Positions 1-15,778 of a DNA stretch of 64,000 nucleotides are shown here, piece after piece. The notes under the pieces are model-generated. The model was not told where the DNA came from. It did not search any database and worked only from the letters and a program-made list of their open reading frames with translations. Within the stretch, counting starts at the first letter, position 1; each line of letters starts with the position of its first letter. Source of the DNA: Asterella californica. Lineage: Eukaryota > Streptophyta > Marchantiopsida > Marchantiales > Aytoniaceae. Both the position numbers and the translations under genes were made by a program. Location of the stretch: assembly GCA_036924285.1 (NCBI GenBank), contig JAYKYS010000005.1:20062001-20126000 (forward strand), given 5' to 3'.

Positions 1-1450
1 GCAACAAGTAGTTGTAGACTTTGCTTTGATTCTTACGGAATTCCTCATTAATCTATCTTTCTTGTCTTTCAATGTGCTTAACTACCTTTCAATATCTAAC
101 TCTCTCTCGTATAACTCTTCTATAAACAACTCATCCTCCCTCTCTATGTCTGCTATTGAGTAGAACTTAACACGCACATCTTCCGCGTCATTGATCATGT
201 CATCCTCTCCATTGTATCTTAATCCATGATAACATATCTGCTATTGGATTGTCCTTCCCTGTAATATGTCTAAACTCTAAGTTTAGAGACTTGATATATG
301 CAATCCATCTGAACATTGCGATGTCGAGAGTCATACAATTTGTAATCATCTTCAACAACGATAAATAATTAGTTTCAACTACCACTGATGCTCCAATCAA
401 CTATTCCTTCTCGATCTTCACAGTTGAATCAATACCTCATAGTTCTCATTTCGTCTTCTCATCCGTTTGCTATTCATTGGGTCGCGTTTCTCGTTCTCAT
501 TTCACATACGAATAACTCGTTGACGAGCGCTCAACACTTTAGCTCCAAAATCGCACGACAAACCTATCTCCGTTATCATCATCTCAACCAACTGTTCATC
601 CAACAACAATGGGACTTGTATCCATGATAAGTATCACTGGCTTTCCATCCTTATAATTATCCTTCCTAACATTGAAGGTGACGAAAGTAACACCTTCATC
701 TTCTATACTGCCTCCATGTGCTCTTCTTTTCATTAAAATCTACGACCTTTGTGTGGTAGTCCATATAACAAATCTGCTACAAGAGCGTAATGTGAAATCC
801 ATATATGACAAAACACAGAAGCAGAGGTCTCTAACTCATCGCACTTTTGTCGAGGAGTTAGAGACCTTCATCATCCTCTCAATGACATCAACCTTACTCG
901 GATTTGGTTTACGTCTAAACGATCCACATAACTGATCTATGATACAATCTCTCTAATATAGAACATAGACTTTGTCCCTGAAAGTGTGAGATGAACCTCC
1001 TTGAGTAGAATTAACATTTTCACAATCCTTGATGTGACTGACGACGTAACACCAACACTCTCTCTAGTCTAATGTTTCATCTTTTTCGTCCTCCCTGCAT
1101 CCTTTGATCAACACATCGTCTAAGAACGACATTGTCCTCTCGAGGATGAAATCTCTCAATACTCTATTCATCTCGTTCATCATATGAGCTACAAAGTTAA
1201 TAGCTCCTTGGAGCAACATGCACATTCGAACTAATTCCAATGTTGTGCGTATCGTTGTCACATCTCTACTCTTCTCTGCCAGCTAAAACTGGTCGTACCT
1301 TGAGTTTAGATCACCTATTGAATCTTTAGGTAAAGGTCTAGCTACCGGCTTCACCTTCTTGTCCACCGCCTTGTACTTCGTCTCCACCCGAACTTCTGAT
1401 GTTTGAAATACTTCGATCATGGAATACAACTTCCTTGAGTGAATTTGTAT
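1..1450 (-). mobile_element. Decayed Ty3/gypsy retrotransposon fragment (RT and RNase H)
   Basis: Read on the minus strand, positions about 1290-1064 encode a reverse transcriptase core resembling plant Ty3/gypsy: a run ending MNRVLRDF followed by the catalytic-box variant FLDDVLIKG. Further downstream, positions 400-200 encode an RNase H segment with VETNYLSLL and HITGKDNPIADMLS, matching the usual VETD.QSL and PGKENVVADALSR motifs. RT followed by RNase H on one strand is the order expected of Ty3/gypsy pol. Stop codons and frame changes separate the two, so the copy is dead. No LTR, integrase or protease was identified, and the element runs off the left edge. The family call rests on motif memory; the boundaries are approximate. 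Confidence 0.7.
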
Positions 1451-1899
1451 GAACTTATCATCGTCCCTTGATCCATTCGTCTCTTGATATCACATAGCGG
1501 ATCTTCCAACCCATCTCGAATACCCCTGCAATCTTCTCATCCTCATCCAATTTGCCAAATTTTTACAACCTTCGCAACTCCAACTCAATCTCCCACAAAC
1601 GTCTTTTTTCTTGTCTTCTTAAGTTTTCAACTTTCTTACATACACAAATCTTACACTCATCGAACTTGATATACCATGTACAAAAAGCACTTTTTCTTCA
1701 GACGAGAGTATATTCTCATGTGTACCACCACAATCCCGCTCTATAGTGATACTTATTAAAATTTCTTGAAATTCTCAATCATCTTCGGAAGCAGATTCTC
1801 TCTTAGACGGGCTCGATTTTGCTCGTGATTTGGAGATACAGTTAGGAACTCTTCCTGTCTTGGCTACATATTCTTGCATATGCAGATCCATCATCCAAC

Positions 1900-2591
1900 A
1901 CTCACGTCTCCATCTGAGTTGTAGTTATATATGGTTGTTTGAGAATGAACGAATACGATGTCGTTTAACTGCATGGTCTGCATATCTGTCTAACAAGCTA
2001 TCAAAGAAGTCTCTATGTAGATACTCCTAGTCACCATGTATGAATCGATAGAGTCAAGATAAAACCTCACGCTGACTTGACTTCCCTCTCCGATCGTACT
2101 TCAAACACCATCTCAGAAATAGAAAAAATAAATATCAAGCATACTCACAAAAAAGATCTGTAGCCAAAATATCTAAAGATAATATAAGGGCACGGCTAAC
2201 ATCTACCCTCAAAGCAAAAAGAATAGAGTGAAAGAGACGAGGTGGATGTCGATCAAGTGAAAATAAATATAAAATAGAAGATGTTCGTGAACGTAACCAA
2301 ACCCAACCTCTAGCTATATCAGTTGGAGAGATGACTGACGAGGAGAGAAAAAGCAATGATGGAGAAACTACGGAAGAAGTGATACGATGAGATTGAGTAA
2401 CAACCAAAGATGGACGTCTCGGATCTAACACCCGTACAAGCATGAGCATGATTGGTGCTGGGCCTATCCACCATAAATGAACGACCACAAGATAAACAAG
2501 GGATACGAAGTACATGTCTCTGAGCAGAAGGTCCTTGCATGCTAATAGGACGAGGAGTCCTAATAGTCTCTGAAATCAAAGTTGTGGACAT
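1900..2591 (-). mobile_element. LINE-like retroelement fragment A: zinc finger and N-terminal region
   Basis: Minus-strand frames contain CLSCGRSF followed by a His and a Cys, giving CX2CX12HX3C, a C2HC finger at about 2520-2460. After a frame change comes a segment ending ALRVDVSRALILSLDILATD (about 2205-2150). This aligns with ALHDKMRQAFCLSLDMLARN, encoded on the plus strand at about 62,865-62,920 in fragment C. That region lies upstream of the reverse transcriptase in this type of element. A weaker match continues, through more frame changes, to about 1,900. No endonuclease domain was seen. The copy is broken by frameshifts and stops. Assignment to the same family as fragments B and C is inference from aligned motifs. 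Confidence 0.55.
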
Positions 2592-2599
2592 AGACCTAA

Positions 2600-3373
2600 A
2601 TCATATTGGTCTCATCAAATCAATAAATAAAATATAAAAATAACATGAGATAAAAATTTAAGTAACTAAACACAATAATATAACAAAAATCATAAATATT
2701 CTCATACATTTAAGAGAGCATAACATACATCGTGCATACATGCATCAAGCTCACTATGCACAACAACAAAAGAAATAATCTAAAAAAATAAACAAAAAAA
2801 TAAAAATATGATTAAAAAAAATTAGAAGGAAACGGATTACATTCATGATTGAGTAGATGTCTACATGGGCACATGATCTTCTTTGCTCTTTTCTCGACAT
2901 GCCCCGATGGAGTCGGGGCATGGTAGGAAAAGAAATCACTCCATACACGATAAGAAAAAATGAATAAGATTGAAAATTAAAAAATTAAAAAAATTAATGT
3001 ATAATAAACAAAAAATCTCAAAAAAATAATCAAAATGAACAATGTTCCAAAATGAACATTTAAAAAGAAAAAAAAGACATTGAATGATACAAGAAGAAAA
3101 AAATCACAATTTCCCCTCCTCCACTCCTCCACTCCTCCCGCACCATCTCGTCCAGACCGGTTTGGTTCGAAGATAATTTGCAACTGGAGGTTGATGGATG
3201 GCTGGAGTAAATAATTGGATGAAATGCGTCCAAGAGCGGGATGTAACTTACCGAGTGGCACACCCACCGTAACGTGCAATTGGTGATGAGGCGGCCTCAC
3301 TCTTCCGGAGTTTAACGACGTTTCTTTCTTTCTATCCTCCTTTCGAGGACACATCAGGAAAGAAAGGATTACA
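2600..3373 (+). promoter_or_regulatory. AT-rich spacer and presumed OCP3-like promoter/leader
   Basis: The stretch is AT-rich from 2,600 to about 3,100 with several A-runs, then becomes mixed just before the start codon at 3,374. It must hold the promoter and 5' leader of the homeodomain gene. A short snap-back is visible near 2,902-2,923, where CATGCCCCGA pairs with TCGGGGCATG. No clear TATA element was assigned. The overlapping minus-strand ORFs are low complexity and are not believed. Confidence 0.35.
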
Positions 3374-5775
3374 ATGGCGACGCTGCTGAGGACGATGAAT
3401 ACGTTCTACTGCAGCGGAAGAAGTAGAAACGAAGCGCTCTTGCTTCCATCGTTACCCGTAACCAGCACTAGCAGCAGGCGATGGAAGAGTGTGGCTTTGA
3501 CCGTCAGAAGTACAAGCGGGAGTGTGAAATTAGTACAATCCACGAGGAGGGAAGTACAGGTTTTTGCGAGAAGGGGAAGGGCTGGAGGAAGACCTACGAA
3601 AGCCCCAGGCACTGGCATTGGCACCAGCCCGCGTGGTCGAAGCAGTTCCGTTCCACAACAATTTCAAGCCAAAGTCAGTTTAAAGCGTCGAGTACTTTAT
3701 GTGAATGTGGAGAGAACTGCGAGAGGAGATTGCCGAGATGAGCTAGAATTAATGTGTGCCATAGTTACAGTTACCGGGATATGGTTCAGTGATAGCTTGA
3801 TTTTGTGACACTCGAGCGCCTGCTTTCGAACATATTCTATGGACATTAGGCGATGGACTCTTGGGCTCTTGTCTTCTACTTGTCCAATTTCTGAGTGTTT
3901 TCGTTGAAGGACGACCTGTTATGATCATTGTCCGTAATCAACAGAATGCTGGGACTTAGCCGTTCAAATTAAGCTGACACAGTCACGGAGAATATACTTC
4001 ATGCGGTTTGTTGTGCTGGATTCTTCGGTTGGAAATGTTCCGTCGTAACGGAGGTTGTCGGTGGATGAAAGAGGAGACAGACTATTTCCATGATGCATGG
4101 TTCTTTTGCAGGTCTTGAAGCTACAGAAGCGTGATCTCAGCAATTTGATTGTCGTTGTATTTTACAGAATACGAAACAAGAAGAAGAAGACGAGGAGGAT
4201 GCACTGGCTGAAGCAGCACTAGAAGCGCTCTTTGCCCAATTGGAGAAGGATCTGGAAGATGGGGCCATGTCAGAAGAAGACGAAGAAGAAGAAGAAGAAG
4301 AAGACTTCACTGAGGAGGAGGTCATGGCCCTCGAGGAAGAGCTAGAAGCTGCTTTGCTGGGTCTAGATTATAATCAGCAGAACACCACAGCCCGCAAAAC
4401 TGAAAAAAAAGGATCAGCAACTAAACCCTCGAAACAGGAAGACGTTGAAATACTTCAGGACGGCGAAGAGGAGGATGAAGAAGAAGAGCAGAGAGTTGTG
4501 AGCTTGGAAACATGGCAGCTGAAAAAGCTAGCTGCGGCTGCGGAGATCGGCCGTCGCCATGTAAATGTAAGGTACTTTGGTATATTATCTTGTGTAAGGG
4601 CAAAAGAGCTGTAAGGTTGAATAGCTCGTTATCCAGTACCATGAAGTTTTACTCAGCAGATGGACACGTAGATGTAAACATCTTACGCGGTACTGAATGA
4701 TGGACGGAAGCTGGACTGTTCAGTTGTTTAATCAGATGTGCCTTCGTCTGACGAAGAAATCGATCATTTTAGCATCCATGCATCATCGCTAGAATGACCA
4801 GAAGTCCTCGATATAGTTTTGTATCGATTGTTATCTCTATGGTTGGTTGATGCAGGTCGGCACAGTATTTCCTTAAAACGGTGGGACTAAACTCGAAGTA
4901 TATCTATATATTTCTGCTCAGGTCAAAGCTCTCGCTGCTGAGCTTGGAATGGAAAGGTTCGATGTGCTTGCTTGGTTGAAGAATCCACCTCCTGAACTTC
5001 TCATGCTAGGCGCATCGATGCGGCTCGAAGAAGAATCGGAGGGTGCGGATCAAGGAGAAGAAGCTGGCGTAAGGAACTCTTCCAAAGATTCTAGTTCGTC
5101 AAGCAAGCTAAATCCAGAAACTCAAGGGCTCGCTCCAGTAACATGGCACAGTCAAAAGAGATTGCGGAAGGAGCATATTGCGACTTTTGAGCGTGTGTTC
5201 CGTCGTACAAGACGACCTACTGTATGTCAATACTCCACCCCTTCTTCTGTTCTTTAGCTTCGGACCGAATCTGCCTCCAACACACTGTTTGAGCAGCACA
5301 CATAGGGAAAAAAATCGCTCATACATTGCTGGCATTGTCTGGCTTTCTTTTTATCTTAGTTAGTGTCCTCTTACCACTCTTTCAGCTCATCTCTGCATTT
5401 TATAGCTATTCGTAATTACTCATTTTACAGCAATTTGTGGACTCCACGTCGACAGTTTGAACCTGCAAGCTTTTTGTGACAATATTTTGAATCCAAACGC
5501 GCTCTGCTGCTCGTCACGTGTTCATTTTCGCTGGTTCCAAGAGGTTGGACTGCGTTGGCACATAAGAGAAGGAGAGCTGCTGTCAAGTTCCAAGGGTCTG
5601 TTGTCATTGATTTGGAGCTGTTTGGACGTAACCCTTATTTGCTTACATGTTGCAGAATGCAATGATACAAAACATGGTAGACCTCACTCATGTACCGAGG
5701 AAGCGGATAGTCGAGTGGTTTGACCAGAAGAGGCAGGAAGTAGAGCCCTCCAGATCATTCGAATCGTTGAGATGA
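3374..5775 (+). CDS. OCP3: OCP3-like homeodomain protein, probably chloroplast-targeted
   Basis: Four exons join in phase 0: 3374-3673, 4168-4566, 4922-5221 and 5656-5775, giving 372 aa. Residues 1-100 are rich in Ser, Thr and Arg with few acidic residues, as in a chloroplast transit peptide. Exon 2 holds long Glu/Asp runs (about residues 140-170). Exon 3 begins VKALAAELGMERFDV and contains WLKNPPPELLMLGASM, the segment conserved before the homeodomain in OCP3 (OVEREXPRESSOR OF CATIONIC PEROXIDASE 3). The divergent homeodomain spans exons 3-4, from QKRLRKEHIATFERVFRRT through RKRIVEWFDQKRQE (about residues 310-360). In Arabidopsis, OCP3 is a defence and drought regulator later reported as a chloroplast protein needed for ndhB RNA editing. 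That role is family knowledge and is not shown here. The start is the first ATG of a frame open to the donor at 3,674. Confidence 0.88.
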
Positions 5776-7048
5776 CGAAGAGGTAAAGCTGTGGAAAGAG
5801 AATTTGGTCGGAGATCTGGACGACAGAAAACGCTTCATAGTAGCCTGATAGAACTCACTCTGGTTTCACTTACTACTTCGACACTCCCTCGGACAGGAAA
5901 TTCTTGGTGGAGTCCGTCAACGCCTCTCGAGTTCATATCCAGTACGTCGAGTCATTGTGAGTCACAAGAGAAGAGTACCACCGTTATAGTTATGCTGGAA
6001 TTTGATAGGTGGCCCGATTAGCCTTACATCGGGTGCCCACATATATAGAGTCAAAAGTTGGTTACACATCGTGCTCAAAAGATGCCTAAAACGCCACATC
6101 TTATTATCCATATCTTCACAGCTTTAGAGTTGGGAGGATTTCCAGGAGTAGCATGTTCAGTTTTTTTGTAGTCTCAGCTGTAGGTGATCGCTCCTTTCAG
6201 GCTTATGGCTGTACAGACGGAAGAGTTACTACTCGCTGCTTTGTTTTAGAATAGTGGCCTCTCTCGTCTCTACTCGCTTGATTCCTTAGGAGTGAGAGCA
6301 GTTTTGACGTGTCGAGTGATCGATCGGTGCTTGAGGAGAGTCCGGTAAAATTCGAAACACGAAAGTAGAAATACATGGTGTGATTGCTTCGAATGGCTGG
6401 AACCATCTCATGACCCCACATGATTCTTGAGACGACGTTGTTAGTTCATTGTCTATTTCTGGGTGTCAGGCTTGGCCTTTCTGCAGCCGTATGCTTCTGC
6501 CCTTGCACAGCATGAGTCCCCCCGCCAGGGGTGGGCTACAGGTGGATGGGGTAGCCAACAAGCTTGTTGGCTTGTGAATCGAGCATTAAACCAAAACCAA
6601 GTTGTACTACCGTGCGTTGAAGACTATTTGGGGGTTATCTGAGTGTGCGGGGGGAAGTACTGTTTTTACGGGAATTGCTTTACCTGTGTACGCATCATAT
6701 ACATATGCTTCTCACCATGTACCATTACCCTGTATGTGGGACCAACCGACATGACGTCATCGAATCTCTTGGGCGTCGTGCGGCGGGGTCGGAGAAAGGG
6801 CTCTAGCTTTTTATCTTCAGAGACTGTGTAACAGTTCGATGTCACCTTTGTGTCTGCCTGCCCTTAAGCATTCTTGCAGATTGACGCTACTTTTCAGTCC
6901 TAAAGGGCTTTTAACAGTTACCACGACCGTGAGACATGGCATTTACCTTATGAGATTGCCCTAGGACTGGGCTTGAATTCACAAGCATGGCGCTTTGTGA
7001 CAAACTTCATGCTCCATACACACACCAGTGTCCGTCAGTTCATTTTAA
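5776..7048. other. Intergenic, no gene seen
   Basis: This is the 3' flank of the OCP3-like gene. The short ORFs here have no recognisable motif or splice-consistent partners. Part of the first few hundred bases is probably 3' UTR. Confidence 0.4.
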
Positions 7049-7140
7049 CTTCCTCTGTCTGAGAGTTATTGAAGGTGAACCCTAAATCCCAACGGGAATC
7101 CCTATAGGGTTCACCTTCAATAACTCTCAGACAGAGGAAG
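7049..7140. repeat. Perfect inverted repeat, 35-bp arms, 22-nt loop
   Basis: Arms 7049-7083 and 7106-7140 are exact reverse complements. The left arm begins CTTCCTCTGTCTGAGAG and the right arm ends CTCTCAGACAGAGGAAG. The 22-nt loop has no obvious structure. It lies about 60 bp before the 81-bp tandem array and about 1 kb beyond the stop of the minus-strand RETICULATA-related gene. It could be a small foldback element, an siRNA-generating hairpin or a template-switch scar. No flanking target duplication was identified. Confidence 0.9.
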
Positions 7141-7200
7141 CCTTGTCGATGTAACAGAATCGTATAAATACAACACATTATAAATAAACATGTACTTGCC

Positions 7201-7443
7201 AGTAGGTTCAGGCAGGTCTTGGCTGATCTCCAGCCTGGTGTCCAAAGCAGACATGCAGATACTAAGTTTATGTACAATCGTAGTAGGTTCAGGCAGGTCT
7301 TGGTTGATCTCCAGCCTGGTGTCCAAAGCAGACATGCAGATACTAAGTTTATGTACAATCGTAGTAGGTTCAGGCAGGTCTTGGTTGATCTCCAGCCTGG
7401 TGTCCAAAGCAGACATGCAGATACTAAGTTTATGTACAATCGT
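7201..7443. repeat. Three tandem copies of an 81-bp unit
   Basis: Units start at 7201, 7282 and 7363, each with AGTAGGTTCAGGCAGGTCTT (7201, 7282, 7363). Copy 1 differs from the others by a single C/T change (GGCTGATC against GGTTGATC). Near-identity implies recent amplification. The period is 27 codons, so several frames stay open through the array on both strands. That explains the repetitive ORFs here, and I do not take them as genes. Confidence 0.95.
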
Positions 7444-8205
7444 ATTCGAAAGCTGAACACAATCTTCATTGCTCGTCAGTCTGGTGAATATTCATGGCAA
7501 TTTGGTAACTGCACAGCCTTGAATAAAACCTCGTCACCACTGCCCGTTTCTAATACCGCAGAACACCTTCGATCTTAGCTACTCACTGCGTACTGCTACA
7601 AAACTTAGTAGACGTGTAGACGTGGCGCGCATTAGGGGCTTTATGTATTGACCACAGTGCGCCCCATCGTCCAACCCTCAACTATAAACGAAATGCCCCG
7701 GAGACAGAGTATACAACCACGTCCTCCCGTCTTGTAACGTGTGACTCAATTTACTTCGTGTGCTGTGGCTCCACACAAGGGAGAAAGTGAAAGGGAAAGG
7801 GCTAAGAAACTATTGTGTTGCACAGACAAAAAGTAGAAAATAGTCTCTTACCGCCTCATAAGTTAGAATAACCAACAATCGTCGGCAAAAAGCCTCAGTC
7901 AAAATTGTAGCCTCACAGGCATTCCTCTCATGGTCAATTTGACCAACCGTTTGTTGTAGTCAAACTTCAGCAGGAATCTTCGAACCATGTAAGTTCGTGA
8001 CCGGTGATCTGCATTTTAATGTTGAAGGAGCTTCCTCACTCAACTACACACGGGACCTCTCCAACTCGGTGACCTTCCCACTGGTTAATAATAGAAAACC
8101 GAGGGACAGGATACATTCGGGTTTACAGGCAAAAACTCGATAACTTCTCCATCTCGACTGCTATTGTCTCTGATCTTTCCTGAATAAGTCGACGCACACT
8201 GGGAC
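7444..8205. other. Intergenic, probable 3' flank of the RETICULATA-related gene
   Basis: No coding segment or other RNA gene was recognised. The portion next to 8,205 is presumably the 3' UTR of the minus-strand gene. Confidence 0.4.
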
Positions 8206-11577
<3,372 letters not shown>

Positions 11578-12322
11578 CGCGTGAGCCATCAGCGAAGCAC
11601 TTCTCCTTCACCTGTGGAACAACGTCCAATTTATTTCTGCTTTGAAACTCAAGCCCTTCCTTCCGGCCTCTAAACCTTAAACCTAAAACCCAAGTCCAAT
11701 GGATTCGCCAAGACCGAGAGACCGACAACGTACAGGGCAGGGCGAGGCGCTGCTGGCTCAGTCAATCAAACACCCTATACCTGACCTGTCCGTTCCACGA
11801 TAGAGAGAGAGAGTATCCACACTCGAGACTCCAGAGGTGGAAAAGCTCCTGCTCGTGCTTTTCCGTGTGAGTTCAGAATCGACGATTTCCTCGTCCTTCC
11901 CGAAGACAAATTACGCTTCCGTTTCTTCCCTTTCTCGCTTTCTTTCTGGCGTTCGACACTTCTGTCAGCTAATGCGTCCGTCACGGTGACGGGCGCAGTC
12001 ATTTACAGGCACTACAAACAAGTCGTCTCGTCTTCGTAGCCCTGTCATACGGCCCCCGAACGTGCCTGTCGAGTGGAGACTGTGGAGTCCGGACGCGCAG
12101 GATTTCGCTTGCACGAAGAAGCTTGTCAGCTTGACGTTTGTCACCATACTCTTTAGTGGAAGCTAAAGAGCTACAACGAGACTCGCGTCGTCGCACAACA
12201 CGGCGGTAAGCGGAAGTGACGAGTCACAAATGAAAACAGATTACCCAAGTCAAGAAGATGCTCTATTCCCTACGTAAATATAGTGAATCATGCCGACTGA
12301 AACTAGTGCTGTATAATCTAAT
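11578..12322 (-). promoter_or_regulatory. Upstream region of the RETICULATA-related gene
   Basis: This 5' flank has mixed composition, more GC-rich than the DNA beyond 12,400. It includes AAACC-type direct runs near 11,672-11,693. It presumably carries the promoter and leader. No TATA box was assigned with confidence. Confidence 0.35.
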
Positions 12323-12365
12323 GAGTCGCGCACCGTATCCTACAGTAGGATACGGTGCGCGACTC
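12323..12365. repeat. 43-bp almost loopless perfect palindrome
   Basis: Arms 12323-12343 and 12345-12365 are exact 21-bp reverse complements with a single central base. The left arm begins GAGTCGCGCACCGTATCC. It marks the boundary between the gene-like upstream sequence and AT-rich DNA. Confidence 0.95.
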
Positions 12366-15300
12366 AAAAAAGGATGTCAAGATTAAGAGGGAAGACTCTT
12401 TAACGCTTGAATCCAGATCGGTGGTAAGGAAACCACCTTATTATTTTTTTCTTCGACGGGCAATTTTGTTTATATTGTTATACATTTGCATAACTAAGTG
12501 TTGATTTTGAGAAAATTATAAACAGAGGTCGAGAAAGTCAGAGAAGGAATGCACTTTCATATATGGAATTTGATGTTGATATTGATTATAAATAGAATAA
12601 TGATTGAATTCTTCATATAAAATACGGTTGATGATATATTAAAATTAAAAATATATGAGAGATAAAATATATCAAAAATAGAGAAACAAGAATCATATAT
12701 TGATATTTTCATAATATCTTGTTTTTGTTCTTACGCTTCTCCAAGCAAACAACATTGTTTTCTGATTCTAGATGTAATATAGAGAAAAAAGTGTTGATGT
12801 TCGATTTTGACTACATCAACATTCATCATATTACAAATTTCAAACATTTCAGTTCTCAAATTGTTAAATATCTAACCATCATCATGTCATTAAATTATCA
12901 TCATCATTGTCTCTCCTTGGAGTCCAGTGTCTGAGTTAAAATTCGTGTTTTTTCTACCAATACGCAAATGTCTATAGATGCTCAATGCACGGTTTCATAC
13001 TACAGATTGCTGTTCTTGTATCGACGATCAAAGAGATGAAGAAAATAGGACTAGGATTGCAGGTTCCAAGCGTAAAGTGACTTTAAGGTCAAGTTGAAGG
13101 TGACTTTAACTATCAAGTAGTCTTCTTCAGTCAACCACATCCAAGGAAGTGAATTCATAGATAGCCTTGCTTACCTTTGTGAATGTGCTTTTCTTCCTCC
13201 TCACTGTTCTTTGTTTTTCCTCATGGTCTCCTCATTGGCCGGTAAGAAATTTGCTTGCCTTGTAAGGGTAGCTCTTTAAATTCACCGTGCGACTGTGGAT
13301 AACCCGCGAGAGAATGATCTAGAACTTACACTTGAGACTTCTCAAGTAATGAGACGAGTATGGATTCCAGTTTCATAGCATGACCTTGGCCACTACTTTT
13401 CTACCTTACGTATTTCAGAACCTCACCTAAGAGTTCGATGTTCCTCATTCTTCCTGTTCCCTTGTGCTCCTTGATTCACGTTTGCCAGTCTCTACTTGAA
13501 TTCTCCGAGCCTTCTGTTGTAACAGCAGAACGCTGACATTCCTTCCCTCGAGCGGAACAACAATGTCAATATCTCAGAGGATTCAAGAAAGAATGCTGGC
13601 ATGTTTTGTACTCTCTTTTCGTTCACTTTGTCGGGTGAGTTTACGAAGGATCTTTGATCGTGGAGTCAGTTTCAACGCAGAATCTTGAGTCAAGGACTAG
13701 AGGAACATCGTGTATCTACCTACCTCGGATTCCTCTGTATCATCCCAAACCCGTGTCTGACTCTGGTAGCTGGAAACTGGGCGGTTACAGGGTTAGCAAC
13801 AATTCATTGAAGGTGATAAATTATTCCCCTTCTTTCGATGGAAAGAGAACAGTTTTCATGCTCAAACATAATTATGACAGAAGCACAGTTCAGCCAATCT
13901 TGTCTATCTTGGACTTGGGTCCGCCGGGTTTCTACTGAGGACGGTTCGGCTTTGGGTGTTACTTCTCATACAGCTTAGATAGGGGTCCACTGTAGATGTA
14001 ACCTAACGGGGGAAAAGGTAGGCTGCTGTTGGTACGAGGACTGATTCATTCCACTAGGGACGAGTAAGATTTTGAACCAGCTTGTTTCATGCCGAACGCA
14101 AGAATGAACAATGTTCATGTCGCTAAAGTTGCTGTATATGATCAAACTATAAACTCGTACACTTTACTTTATTGTTTCCTAACACTGCATGGAGTTTGTT
14201 CAGTCCCTGCTATTGTCCACCACTAGAGCAGAAGCATTCACCATTACCGCAAAATCAGCTGATCCTGCTGGGTACTTATCTAGAAAGTAAGAATACTGTA
14301 TCACCTTTTACTCCGGTATTCTTCGCCTCGTAGCAAAAGCCTACTTCGTTTTCCAACAGCTTTAGACCAATTCTATCATATTCATGTCATGTTTACCTCT
14401 GTTGGATTGTCTTCTTCATATTCGAGGCTGGCATTTACACCTTACTGGCTCGCTGCTAACACATGACATGATTCCTTTCGATAGCGACGCCAGCAGTCCG
14501 AAAGTAGGTATCGCGGCTGCTGACTGGAGCTGTCAGTATCACTGCTCTGAACCGTGCCAGACCTCAAACAGACCTCCAAAGCACCGTAGGAAGTTTCAGC
14601 GAGCACGCGAACTCTTGCGACAACACTGCAGTATCCATGAATCGAGGTGCAGGTTTTACACACAAACTGCTGAGATTGAGAACGAAGACTCAAACTCGGT
14701 CATGATGCAGACACCACAATGCGGAAGCACAGTTAAGAGTAGAGCGAGCAGATCCGCATGCAATACCTACACTGGAGATCATAGAGACGGTCCTTCATCA
14801 GGAAACAATTTCTTTTCACATATAGACATTTAGTTGAAGTACCCCCAACAACTTCCATAGGGAGGTCCCCAACTTGCTACAAAATTCTAACAATATAAGG
14901 CACCTATATCTGCAACCAGTGGAACTTCTTACAAGGCGCAAACTGCATGAAATATAAAGGTGCCTTACTCGAGTTTAGTCTCTTTCTACACTTGTAATGC
15001 TACTCGTCGAGAAGGGCGACTAGATGTGTCCACTGTCAGGTAGAGCAATACAGAATCAGGGATTTCTAGTATTACTCAGATGCGATGTTCAAATAGATAA
15101 ACAAGCCATCGCAAGTACTTCGCTGTCCATCTTCATCAACTTGGACGTGAATGACTTGGGTCGGCCTGTATCAAGCTGTCTTGTGGGATTCCAAAGATAG
15201 TTCCGCCAGACCGACTTAGAACACCTCTCCGCGGTTTGGAGTTGTCTTGAAGCTGACTTAGACGGTAACGAGATGACAAGAAAGATCTAGACTTAAGGGA

Positions 15301-15778
15301 AGAAAAGAAAAGGGGAAAAGGGAATCAAAAGGGGTTGTGCTACGGGCTGCTTTGGTTATTTAGTTGGTGACCCCGAATCTTAAAGAGGCCTCACAAAGAA
15401 TCACCACAGAGCAATTACTTGCTGGTGTGGATGACAACACGAGCCAACTGCTATGCGATTCTTACAGCCTGAATAATCCTATATTGACAACTGCCAAATG
15501 TTGGTATACGTTACAAGCCCTCCCCGCCTGCATTAGAGGTATCGAGATCCCAATGCTGAAAGGCCAACCTTATACTGGAGGATTGGTTTCCCCTGGAAAC
15601 CTGAAATAAGTTCGACAAAATGGGAAGTTTGCATGGACCCTTCCCTTTCAAGAATCACTGCTGACTTGAAAGTTTAAGGGGCACGCGTGTGTATTTAGGG
15701 GAAATCCAGTTCTTTCTTCAATCCGACGATGGAATCATTTGTGTTTGCCATCACCGGAACCGAACAGATCTCCCAGCT
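12366..15778. other. Intergenic, no gene supported
   Basis: AT-rich to about 12,900, then mixed. The longest ORF (14384-14833, +, 149 aa) has no recognised motif and no convincing splice partners. The end nearest 15,779 is presumably the WOX gene's 3' UTR. Confidence 0.35.

Noticed and set aside
7201..7443. CRISPR array
   Set aside because: The copies are contiguous 81-bp units without unique spacers, in a plant nuclear window.
7190..7578. Repetitive ORFs of 88-144 aa on both strands as genes
   Set aside because: They arise because the 81-bp tandem period is a multiple of three. No start context, splice sites or domain supports them.
14384..14833. 149-aa plus-strand ORF
   Set aside because: No recognised motif, no supporting splice structure, and an opposing 83-aa ORF of equal plausibility.
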